From Butyrivibrio sp. (GTDB lineage Bacteria > Bacillota > Clostridia > Lachnospirales > Lachnospiraceae), in NCBI RefSeq assembly GCF_015056685.1, contig NZ_SVFW01000017.1:7553-71552 (forward strand): a stretch of 64,000 bases of DNA, given 5' to 3'. This document shows positions 7,656 through 14,755 of this stretch, in pieces. The first letter of the stretch is position 1. Every line of letters starts with the position of its first letter. Under the pieces are notes generated by a model, which saw only the letters and a list, made by a program, of their open reading frames with translations, searched no databases and was not told where the DNA came from. The translations under genes were made by a program, and so were the position numbers.

Positions 7656-7693
7656 TACAGTGTAGAAAAGAACTGTAAAGAATTGATTCTTTT

Positions 7694-8647
7694 TTATTTA
7701 AATGCTGCAGGTCTTGGCCTGTTGACCTGGATTATCTTGGAAGCTTCAAGATTTCTCATGAGAAGGAGCCTTGCCTCTCCGATGTACTCGGGCTTAATCA
7801 TGTAGTGACAGTACGTCTCGATTAGAGAAAAGAGATTAGCGGTTCTACCCTCAATCTTGAAGTTGTTGATTCCCATTGGTACATATTTTTCCCATATAAG
7901 CTCAGGAGAAACATATGTAGAGTAATCCTGAATTGTATAGATGCAGTTTTTGTCACCATACTCACATTTCCAGGGAATCAGCGGCTTTTGTTTATCCTTC
8001 GGAAGAAGACGGTTTTCTTTTACTATCTCCTGGTTGAGCGCAATGTTCTTGTAGTGATCGCCTCTTCTTTTGCAATCGGGAACACAAAGGGCGTTTACCA
8101 GCACTTCAAGTTTTTCTTTATGATGAATCTGCTCAATAAGATCCCACTTGTTGTTCATGTTGTAATCAAGAACTACGTATTTATAATCCTTATCAAGCTC
8201 TGCGTTCAGGCTGTCTAAATCTTTTATTTCCTTGCAGGTTGTAGAATCAATCTTATATGAAGGATATTTTGCCCTTATGAACTCTTCAAGAAGCGGCGAG
8301 AACACCAACACTTCATTCATGCCATTGTTTCCTGCTTCCATGCAGAAATTACAGAATGGATCCCTTAAATCTTCCTCAGTAATAAGTGGATTAGTAAATG
8401 TGAATCGCACAGGTATGTGATTGGCATTTATGCTCTTTATTACATTCTGAACAAAAGCTCTGTCGCACTGATCATCAGCTATCAGCCTTCCTCCATTCCA
8501 AAGTGAAAATGGAAAAGAGCCAAAAAATGATGCAATCTCAACACCTTCTCTAAAATAATGCGGGTACTGTTTCATCATACTTATCCAAAACATATTTAGC
8601 GGATAATTATACCTCAGCCCCGGCAAGTGAAAACGAACATTCCCCAT
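7694..8647 (-). CDS. U32-peptidase-like protein with cysteine clusters, uncharacterised
   Basis: 317 residues, not recognised as a named family. A FKIEGR motif at residues 263-268 matches the KIEGR of the U32/TrhP protein encoded at 28032-29258. The alternating strand and helix pattern suggests the same TIM-barrel-like fold. Cysteines at about 99, 102, 188, 192, 228 and 235 could hold an iron-sulfur cluster, as known in the U32 proteins UbiU/UbiV and proposed for TrhP. No signal peptide or membrane segment, so it is probably cytoplasmic. GAGGTG precedes ATG 8647. It stands alone between two palindromic regions. A function in hydroxylation or RNA modification is only a guess. Confidence 0.75.
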   Translation of the reverse strand: MGNVRFHLPGLRYNYPLNMFWISMMKQYPHYFREGVEIASFFGSFPFSLWNGGRLIADDQCDRAFVQNVIKSINANHIPVRFTFTNPLITEEDLRDPFCNFCMEAGNNGMNEVLVFSPLLEEFIRAKYPSYKIDSTTCKEIKDLDSLNAELDKDYKYVVLDYNMNNKWDLIEQIHHKEKLEVLVNALCVPDCKRRGDHYKNIALNQEIVKENRLLPKDKQKPLIPWKCEYGDKNCIYTIQDYSTYVSPELIWEKYVPMGINNFKIEGRTANLFSLIETYCHYMIKPEYIGEARLLLMRNLEASKIIQVNRPRPAAFK

Positions 8648-8669
8648 AACTATACACCTCGCGAAAAAA

Positions 8670-8678
8670 CTTATATCA
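8670..8678 (-). promoter_or_regulatory. Possible extended -10 for the U32-like gene
   Basis: TGATATAAG on the minus strand, about 22 bases before the ATG at 8647. No good -35 is visible. Confidence 0.35.
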
Positions 8679-8826
8679 TAACTTTACCCATTTTCAGTCG
8701 CCCCCGCCAATCACATATTGCTATAGAACCACTATTTTTCAAAATCGTTCACATCACTATGCCTAACACTTTCAGTTCGTCTGCTGTTCTTGCAAAAAAA
8801 TTTTTCTTTATATGTGTAGTAAAGCA

Positions 8827-9018
8827 TAAATCCAAAAGTGCCCATACCTTCGGATAGAGCGATTTAGTATGAGCAATAGAGACAGTTAATAAATAATAAG
8901 AGCCTCATTTCCTGTTTTGAATAAGCATGAAAGGAAATGAGGCGAATTATTGTGAATTTACTGTCTCTTTGTGAATACTCCGAGATCTATCCGAAGGTAT
9001 GGGCACTTCTGGATTTTA
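8827..9018. repeat. Nested long inverted repeat (~190 bp)
   Basis: The outer arms 8827-8858 and 8986-9018 match over about 30 of 32 bases (core AGTGCCCATACCTTCGGATAG). The inner arms 8877-8912 and 8931-8968 share AGAGACAGT and GCCTCATTTCCT with several mismatches. The tip loop is about 18 bases. As RNA or single-stranded DNA it would form one long imperfect hairpin. Confidence 0.88.
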
Positions 9019-9040
9019 TGCCACTCGCAAGAAAGTGTTG
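9011..9040 (+). repeat. Copy of a short dispersed repeat
   Basis: Shares TGGATTT, ATGCCACTCGCA and GAAAGT, in the same order and spacing, with the terminator at 29261-29321. About 26 of 30 positions agree. The opposite stem arm is not present here. Confidence 0.65.
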
Positions 9041-9042
9041 AT

Positions 9043-10776
9043 TCAGACTTTTCCGAGCTGCATGCGGTAGTACTTTTCGTAGAGACCACCTTTTTTGATG
9101 AGCTCTTTGTGAGTGCCCCGCTCTTTGATGCCGTCTTCGTCAAGGACGATGATCTCGTCGGCGCCAAGGATTGTTGAAAGCCTGTGGGCAATTGTAATGG
9201 TGGTCCTTCCAACCGAGAGTTTATCAAGACTTTCCTGAATGTATCTTTCGCTTTCGTTGTCGAGAGCGCTGGTTGCCTCATCAAGGATCAGGATTGGCGG
9301 GTTCTTAAGGAACACTCTTGCAATGGCGATACGCTGTTTCTGACCTCCGGAGAGCCTTGCGCCTCTTTCTCCAACCTCAGTATCAAAGCCATTTGGAAGG
9401 CTTTCAATGAAATCTAAGAGATCAGCATTTTTTGCAGCATCCACAATTTCTTCCATTGTGGCATCCTGCTTACCGTATGCAATATTTTCTTTTACCGTTC
9501 CATTAAAAAGATATACATCCTGCTGAACGATTCCGATGAAGGAGCGAAGAGACTTCTGAGTCACGTCTCTAATGTCAGTACCGTCAATAAGGACAGAGCC
9601 TTCTGTGACATCGTAGAATCTTGGAAGAAGGGAGCAAAGCGTTGTCTTTCCGCCGCCTGAAGGCCCAACTATGGCAACTGATTTTCCAGCTTCCACATGT
9701 AAGTTTATATCTTTTAACACTGCTTCATCTTCTTCATATGAAAAGCTTACGTTCTTATAATCGATAACGCCCTTAACGTCCTTAAGTTCTCCCGCATTTT
9801 CTTTGTCCACGATCTCAGGCATGGTATCCATAACCTCGCGGAATCTTTCAAAGCCGGCAAGCCCCTTCTGGAGCTGCTCCGTAAATTCAACAAGAACATT
9901 TACCGGATTGATGAAAATATTAATGTAAAGAGCGTAGATAGCAAGGTCTTCGCCGGTGAGCTGGCCCTTGGCTATAAAGAAGCCGCCTGCCACAAGCACT
10001 GTCACGAACATAAGGCCTTCGAACAGATTATTTCCGGAATGGAATTTGGCCATCTGACGGTAATTTGCCTGCTTGGAGTCAAGGAATGCGATGTTGGATT
10101 CATCAAATTTCTTTTCCTCAATTTCCTCACCGGTAAAAGATTTAACGACTCTTATTCCACCTAATGTGTCCTGGAGAGATGAGTTGATACCTGCAATCTT
10201 TCTTCTGTTGTCAGAGAAAGTCGCGCGCATTTTACGGTTCTGACTAACTGAGAAAACAGCCATGCATAATACAACGGCCACAAGGCACAGAGTCATAGGC
10301 ACATTTATTCTCATAAGAAGAATGAAAGAGCCAACTATTTTTACTACTGAAATAAAGATGTTCTCCGGGCCGTGGTGGGCAAGTTCGGAAATATCGAACA
10401 AGTCGGACACGAGCTTACTCATCATTTCGCCGGTGTTGTGGGTGTCATAGTAGGAAAAAGAAAATGCTTCAAATCTCTCAAACAGATCATGCCTCATTCC
10501 TGATTCCATCCTGGCGCCCATCATGTGACCCTGATAAGTAACATAGTATTTGCAAAGTGATCTGACTATGTACATGATGACAAGGCCAAGCGCAACAAGC
10601 CCCAAACGACTCAAGATGACTTTTGGCTCTTCAAGGAAAAGAGTGCTTCTTAAGATCCTCAAAAACTGAGGAAAAGCCAGATCTATCACAGAAAGAATCG
10701 ACGCGCATACAAGATCAAATATAAAAACGCCAATATATGGTTTGTAGTAGGGGATAAATTTTTTAATAAGCTTCAT
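9043..10776 (-). CDS. ABC exporter, fused permease and ATPase (MsbA/MdlB type)
   Basis: 577 residues. The N-terminal half has about six membrane helices (type I exporter fold). The C-terminal half is an ATPase with Walker A GPSGGGKTT near residue 372, signature LSGGQKQR near 477, Walker B ILILDEATSALD and an H-loop in TIAHRLST. It works as a homodimer or heterodimer at the membrane; the substrate (drug, lipid or peptide) cannot be read. No partner half-transporter is adjacent. GAGGAG precedes the ATG. It is transcribed divergently from the aminotransferase with its own promoter. Confidence 0.93.
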   Translation of the reverse strand: MKLIKKFIPYYKPYIGVFIFDLVCASILSVIDLAFPQFLRILRSTLFLEEPKVILSRLGLVALGLVIMYIVRSLCKYYVTYQGHMMGARMESGMRHDLFERFEAFSFSYYDTHNTGEMMSKLVSDLFDISELAHHGPENIFISVVKIVGSFILLMRINVPMTLCLVAVVLCMAVFSVSQNRKMRATFSDNRRKIAGINSSLQDTLGGIRVVKSFTGEEIEEKKFDESNIAFLDSKQANYRQMAKFHSGNNLFEGLMFVTVLVAGGFFIAKGQLTGEDLAIYALYINIFINPVNVLVEFTEQLQKGLAGFERFREVMDTMPEIVDKENAGELKDVKGVIDYKNVSFSYEEDEAVLKDINLHVEAGKSVAIVGPSGGGKTTLCSLLPRFYDVTEGSVLIDGTDIRDVTQKSLRSFIGIVQQDVYLFNGTVKENIAYGKQDATMEEIVDAAKNADLLDFIESLPNGFDTEVGERGARLSGGQKQRIAIARVFLKNPPILILDEATSALDNESERYIQESLDKLSVGRTTITIAHRLSTILGADEIIVLDEDGIKERGTHKELIKKGGLYEKYYRMQLGKV

Positions 10777-10806
10777 AATATGCTCCTCAAAATAGTGTTA
10801 TGGATA

Positions 10807-10835
10807 ATTTTACATTGTGCGCTATTTATTATCAA
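10807..10835 (-). promoter_or_regulatory. Promoter of the ABC exporter gene
   Basis: On the minus strand: TTGATA (10830-10835), 17-bp spacer, TAAAAT (10807-10812). Correct spacing and about 30 bases upstream of the ATG. Confidence 0.65.
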
Positions 10836-10880
10836 GCACTTGAATAGTAAACTTTAGCGCTGTAAATGGTTAAAACTATG

Positions 10881-10889
10881 TGGTATAAT
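10881..10889 (+). promoter_or_regulatory. Extended -10 promoter of the aminotransferase gene
   Basis: TGG followed by a consensus TATAAT (10884-10889). The -35 position (TGTAAA) is poor, as is usual with extended -10 promoters. Confidence 0.65.
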
Positions 10890-10926
10890 GTGAGTCAGTT
10901 TAAAATGATTTTGTCAGGAGGCAGAT

Positions 10927-12117
10927 ATGATCAATCAGCAGTACAAAGAAATGCTTGGGGCTAAATCTGTTATCAGAGAGCTTTCAGAATATGCAACAGC
11001 CAGGGGAAAAGAAATCGGATATGAGAATGTTTTTGATTTCAGCCTGGGAAATCCAAGTGTAGAAGTTCCAAAAGAGTTTACAGAGGAAATGATACGTCTT
11101 TTGCAGAATGAGGATACAATGACTCTCCACGGATATACTCCAAGTCTTGGAAACCCTCTTTATAAGGAAAAGATAGCTGAGTCTTTAAATGAGCGCTTTG
11201 GAATGAATTATGGTCCGGAGCACATTTTCCCTACTACCGGAGCTGCAGGCGCAATAGCTCATGCTGTAAGAGCTGTCACTGAGCCCGGGGATGAGATGAT
11301 CACATTTGCTCCATTTTTTCCTGAGTATTTTCCATATATTAAGGGCGCAGGTGTAGAGCTTAAAGTTGTTCCTGCAGATACAGACACATTCCAGATCAAC
11401 TTTGACAAGTTTGAGGAACTGCTTGGCGATAAAGTTATGGCGGTTCTTATCAATACTCCGAACAACCCTTCAGGCGTTGCCTATGGTACTGCAACACTTA
11501 CCAAACTTGCAGATATATTAAAGAAGAAATCAGCTCAGTACGGACACACTATCTTCCTTATTTCTGATGAACCATACAGAGAGATAGTTTTTGAAGGCGC
11601 TGATACTCCATATGTTTCAAAGTTCTATGACAACACACTTAGCTGCTATTCATTTTCAAAGTCTCTTTCTCTTCCGGGAGAAAGAATCGGATATGTTGCA
11701 GTAAATCCAGCCTGCGAGGGCGCAGAGTATATCGTTCCAATGTGCGGACAGATATCAAGAGGCACAGGCCACAACTGCCCTCCATCAATAATCCAGCAGG
11801 CAGTTGCAAAAGTATGCTCACTTACAGCAGATCTTTCCGTGTACGAGACCAATATGAACATAATCTACAAGACACTTAAAGAACTTGGATTTACTGTGGT
11901 CAAGCCTGACGGAACATTTTATATCATGCCAAAGGCTTTAGAAGAAGATTCCATCAGCTTTTGCAAGAAGGCCATGGACTATGATTTGATATTTGTGCCT
12001 GCTGACGGCTTTGGTGCTCCGGGATTCTTCAGAATGGCTTACTGTATTGATACTGAGAAGGTTGAAAGAGCCATGGTACGCCTTCGCGAGTTTGTCAAAG
12101 ACAATTACTCCGCATAA
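10927..12117 (+). CDS. PLP-dependent class I/II aminotransferase
   Basis: 396 residues, fold type I aminotransferase, probably for amino acids such as aspartate, tyrosine or alanine. Visible motifs are NTPNNPSG (substrate loop), SDEPYREI (cofactor Asp), and SFSKSLSLPGERIG with the Schiff-base lysine at about K245. A consensus AGGAGG (10916-10921) precedes ATG 10927. It is flanked by a divergent ABC exporter and a separately promoted DUF6465-type gene, so the context does not specify a substrate. Confidence 0.93.
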   Translation: MINQQYKEMLGAKSVIRELSEYATARGKEIGYENVFDFSLGNPSVEVPKEFTEEMIRLLQNEDTMTLHGYTPSLGNPLYKEKIAESLNERFGMNYGPEHIFPTTGAAGAIAHAVRAVTEPGDEMITFAPFFPEYFPYIKGAGVELKVVPADTDTFQINFDKFEELLGDKVMAVLINTPNNPSGVAYGTATLTKLADILKKKSAQYGHTIFLISDEPYREIVFEGADTPYVSKFYDNTLSCYSFSKSLSLPGERIGYVAVNPACEGAEYIVPMCGQISRGTGHNCPPSIIQQAVAKVCSLTADLSVYETNMNIIYKTLKELGFTVVKPDGTFYIMPKALEEDSISFCKKAMDYDLIFVPADGFGAPGFFRMAYCIDTEKVERAMVRLREFVKDNYSA

Positions 12118-12154
12118 TATGGGCATAGGTGATAATTTTTATTTCATAAATGCG

Positions 12155-12183
12155 TTGACAATGCGGTTTAAACAGAGTAAACT
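12155..12183 (+). promoter_or_regulatory. Promoter of the DUF6465-type gene
   Basis: TTGACA (12155-12160), 17-bp spacer, TAAACT (12178-12183). The rest of the gap after the aminotransferase shows no terminator. Confidence 0.6.
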
Positions 12184-12254
12184 CTATTTCGTAAATGACT
12201 TCACTGTTTTAAAGAGTTACATAAATCAAGTGTGATTTTGAGGAGGGGACAAAA

Positions 12255-12791
12255 ATGCCTGAAGTAAAGAAGACAACTTCTTCTGTTAAGCCAGCGACAG
12301 CAACAAAAGCTCCTGTAACAGAAGTAAAAAAATCTGAAGTTAAAGAACTTACTGAAGCTATCATCAAGGAAGAAGCTAAAAAAGAAGCTGCTAAGAAGCC
12401 TGCTGCAAAGAAGGCCGCTGCTAAAAAGCCAGCTGAAAAGAAAGCTGCTCCTGCAAAGAAAGCTGAGCCTAAGAAAGCAGAAGCAAAGGCTGAGAAGAAG
12501 CCTGTAGCAAAGAAAGCTACAACTGCAAAGAAGGCTGCTCCTGTAAAGAAAGCTGCTACTAAGAAAGCTGCTCCTGCAAAGGCAGAAGAGATCAAGGTTA
12601 GCATCGAGCTTCAGTATTCATACAAGCATATTCCATATGAAGATCTTATTCAGAACTCCAAGAATAACTTCCAGTATGAAATGGGTGGAAATGTTGATGA
12701 GATCAAGAAACTCAGCATTTATGTAAAGCCTGATGAAGACGCTGCTTATTATGTAGTAAATGATAAGGTTCAGGGAAGAATCGGCTTATAA
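12255..12791 (+). CDS. DUF6465-type protein with histone H1-like Lys/Ala/Pro tail
   Basis: 178 residues in two parts. Residues about 40-110 are a low-complexity Lys-Ala-Pro tail with repeats such as KKAAPAKKA, like eukaryotic H1 or bacterial AlgP/HU-extension tails. Residues about 115-178 form a compact domain (IELQYSYKHI, YVKPDEDAAYYVVN) that I match from memory to DUF6465 of Lachnospiraceae. A strong GAGGAGGGG site and its own promoter suggest good expression. The tail would bind DNA or RNA non-specifically; this is inference. The gene ends in a strong terminator just before the heat-shock operon. Confidence 0.85.
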   Translation: MPEVKKTTSSVKPATATKAPVTEVKKSEVKELTEAIIKEEAKKEAAKKPAAKKAAAKKPAEKKAAPAKKAEPKKAEAKAEKKPVAKKATTAKKAAPVKKAATKKAAPAKAEEIKVSIELQYSYKHIPYEDLIQNSKNNFQYEMGGNVDEIKKLSIYVKPDEDAAYYVVNDKVQGRIGL

Positions 12792-12806
12792 TTCTGGCGC
12801 GTATAT

Positions 12807-12839
12807 AACGCTCTCTACGAAAGTAGGGAGCGTTTTTTT
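12807..12839 (+). terminator. Intrinsic terminator
   Basis: AACGCTCTCTAC pairs with GTAGGGAGCGTT around GAAA, followed by a run of T. Confidence 0.92.
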
Positions 12840-12867
12840 CTTAATATTTATTTTATAAAAAGCGCTG

Positions 12868-12896
12868 TTGACATTACACTCTCATAGTGCTATTTT
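12868..12896 (+). promoter_or_regulatory. Promoter of the hrcA operon
   Basis: TTGACA (12868-12873), 17-bp spacer, TATTTT (12891-12896). The CIRCE operator begins 15 bases downstream. Confidence 0.8.
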
Positions 12897-12911
12897 AAGT
12901 TACAGAAGATA

Positions 12912-12938
12912 TTAGCACTCGAATCGAGTGAGTGCTAA
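12912..12938 (+). promoter_or_regulatory. CIRCE operator (HrcA binding site)
   Basis: TTAGCACTC, nine bases, GAGTGCTAA: a perfect match to the CIRCE consensus. It overlaps the expected transcription start region, so HrcA would repress its own operon until heat shock. Confidence 0.98.
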
Positions 12939-12989
12939 CATCTAAACCATTCCGATGAATTTAACCGGTGAATGCATAGGAAGGGCAAT

Positions 12990-14021
12990 ATGGAATTAGA
13001 TGAGAGAAAAAGAAAAATACTTCATGCAATAGTTAAGAACTACCTTGAAACAGGAGAACCAGTTGGTAGCCGTACTATTTCCAAGTACACGGATCTTAAT
13101 CTTAGCTCTGCAACAATCAGAAATGAAATGGCTGACCTTGAAGAGATGGGACTTATCTTACAGCCTCATACATCAGCAGGCCGTATTCCTTCTGATCAGG
13201 GTTATCGAGTATATGTTGATGAGATGCTCCGTGACAAGGAACAGGAAGTTGAGAACATGAAGGAAATGCTCCTCGACAAAGAGGAGAAGCTTGAGAATCT
13301 GCTTAAGCAGGTTGCCAAGACACTGGCGGTAGATACCAATTATGCAACAATGATATCTGCTCCGCAGATCAGAAAAAATAAACTTAAGTTCATACAGATA
13401 AGTAAGGTTGATGAAGGACATCTTCTGGCGACAATAGTTATAGAAGGAAATGTCATCAAAAATAAGATCATTCCGGTTGAAGAAGTCTTAGACGATGCAA
13501 CAATGCTTAAGCTGAACATCCTTATGAACACAAGGCTTGACGGACTTGCTGTAGAGGATATAAATCTTGGCCTTATAGCTGCAGTTAAGCAGGAAGCTGG
13601 AATCCACAGCGAGATAATAGGCAACGTTATTGATGCGGCTGCCGAATCTATTACAGCTGATGAGGACCTTCAGATATATACAAGTGGTACCATGAACATC
13701 TTCAAGTACCCGGAACTTACAGATTCCACCAAGGCCAGTGAACTTATCAGTACCTTTGAGGATACCAAGGATCTTTCAAGTATCGTAGAGGATACACTTT
13801 CCTCCGATTCTGATGAGACAGGTATTCAGGTATATATAGGTAATGAGACACCGGTTCAGGCTATGAAGGATTGCAGTGTTGTAACAGCAACCTATGAGCT
13901 TGGGGATGGAATGAAGGGAACTGTTGGTATCATAGGTCCCAAGAGAATGGATTACGATAAAGTTATTTCAACATTAAAGAATATGAGACATGCGCTTGAT
14001 GATCTGTATAAAAAGGATTAG
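12990..14021 (+). CDS. hrcA: Heat-inducible transcription repressor HrcA
   Basis: 343 residues from ATG 12990, chosen because AGGAAGGG lies just upstream and the family starts at MELDERKRKIL. An earlier in-frame ATG at 12972 would add six residues. The N-terminal winged helix (residues 1-75, with GEPVGSRTIS and SSATIRNEMADLE) binds CIRCE. The rest is the dimerisation and GroE-responsive domain. HrcA represses class I heat-shock genes. First gene of hrcA-grpE-dnaK-dnaJ. Confidence 0.97.
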   Translation: MELDERKRKILHAIVKNYLETGEPVGSRTISKYTDLNLSSATIRNEMADLEEMGLILQPHTSAGRIPSDQGYRVYVDEMLRDKEQEVENMKEMLLDKEEKLENLLKQVAKTLAVDTNYATMISAPQIRKNKLKFIQISKVDEGHLLATIVIEGNVIKNKIIPVEEVLDDATMLKLNILMNTRLDGLAVEDINLGLIAAVKQEAGIHSEIIGNVIDAAAESITADEDLQIYTSGTMNIFKYPELTDSTKASELISTFEDTKDLSSIVEDTLSSDSDETGIQVYIGNETPVQAMKDCSVVTATYELGDGMKGTVGIIGPKRMDYDKVISTLKNMRHALDDLYKKD

Positions 14022-14057
14022 CGCAGCTAATATAGACAAGTGTTAGGAGGCAATGAA

Positions 14058-14678
14058 TTGAGCAATAAAAAGAAGCATGTAAGCGAACAGGAAAAAGAAG
14101 TTCTTGAAAATATCATGGAAGACCTTGAAAAAGAAGCCAAAGAAAAAGAGGCTGCTGAAAATAAGGAATCAGCTTCAGAAGAAGTAAAGGAAGAAGCTGA
14201 GAAATCTGAAGAAAAAGAGCCTTCCAAAAAAGAGAAGAAAGATCCTTTAAAAGAGAAGCTTGATGAACTCAATGACAGACTTATAAGACAGGTTGCTGAG
14301 TTTGATAATTTCAGAAAAAGAACTGACAGAGAAAAAGCTCAGATGTTTGAACAGGGACAGGGCAGTGTATTAGAAAAGCTTCTCCCTATCGTAGATAATT
14401 TCGAGCGAGGACTTGCAGCAGTTCCGGAAGACGAAAAAGACGGAGCCTTCGCAGATGGTATGAACAAGATTTATAAGCAGCTTACCAAGCAGCTTGAAGA
14501 TCTTGGAGTAACCCCTATTGAAGCCGTGGGAAAGGAATTTGATCCAAATCTCCACAACGCTGTAATGCAGGTTGAAAGTGAAGAGTATGAATCAGGTATT
14601 GTAGCACAGGAACTTCAAAAGGGATATAAGTTCCACGACACCGTGCTCAGACACAGCATGGTTGGTGTTAGCAAATAA
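14058..14678 (+). CDS. grpE: Nucleotide exchange factor GrpE
   Basis: 206 residues. Releases ADP from DnaK. A long acidic Glu/Lys-rich coiled N-terminus (residues 1-75) precedes the GrpE core with RQVAEFDNFRKRT and the C-terminal LQKGYKFHDTVLRHSMV signature. The AGGAGG at 14045-14050 fits the TTG at 14058 with 7-base spacing. An in-frame GTG at 14040 overlaps that site and is unlikely. A non-ATG start may keep GrpE below DnaK levels. Confidence 0.95.
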   Translation: MSNKKKHVSEQEKEVLENIMEDLEKEAKEKEAAENKESASEEVKEEAEKSEEKEPSKKEKKDPLKEKLDELNDRLIRQVAEFDNFRKRTDREKAQMFEQGQGSVLEKLLPIVDNFERGLAAVPEDEKDGAFADGMNKIYKQLTKQLEDLGVTPIEAVGKEFDPNLHNAVMQVESEEYESGIVAQELQKGYKFHDTVLRHSMVGVSK

Positions 14679-14755
14679 GTTATATAGATGATTACAAATG
14701 CACAGCGTTTTTTAAGCGTGCAAATGATCGAATTTAAATTATGGAGGACAAAGAA

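Larger units (their letters stand above)
6193..7693. other. 1.5-kb non-coding, repeat-structured intergenic region
   Basis: No credible gene between the convergent mfd and the U32-like gene. It contains, in order: an inverted-repeat arm (about 6212-6440), six roughly 40-bp motif units (6443-6740), three inverted repeats at exactly 63-bp pitch (6796-6961), five more motif units (7028-7332), the second arm in reverse orientation (about 7320-7590), and a strong hairpin (7604-7651). The short ORFs inside the two arms encode similar peptides only because the arms are copies. The overall centre of symmetry is near 6900. This is read directly from sequence; the function is unknown. Confidence 0.9.
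8648..9042. other. 395-bp intergenic region with a long nested palindrome
   Basis: Lies between the ABC exporter (ends 9043, minus) and the U32-like gene (starts 8647, minus). 8679-8826 shows no clear feature beyond AT-rich DNA. 8827-9018 is a nested palindrome, listed separately. No credible ORF. Confidence 0.85.

Noticed and set aside
7694..9042. Complete transposon or integrative element around the orphan gene
   Set aside because: No transposase, integrase or clear target-site duplication. The two flanking palindromes are unrelated in sequence, so they are not terminal repeats of one element.
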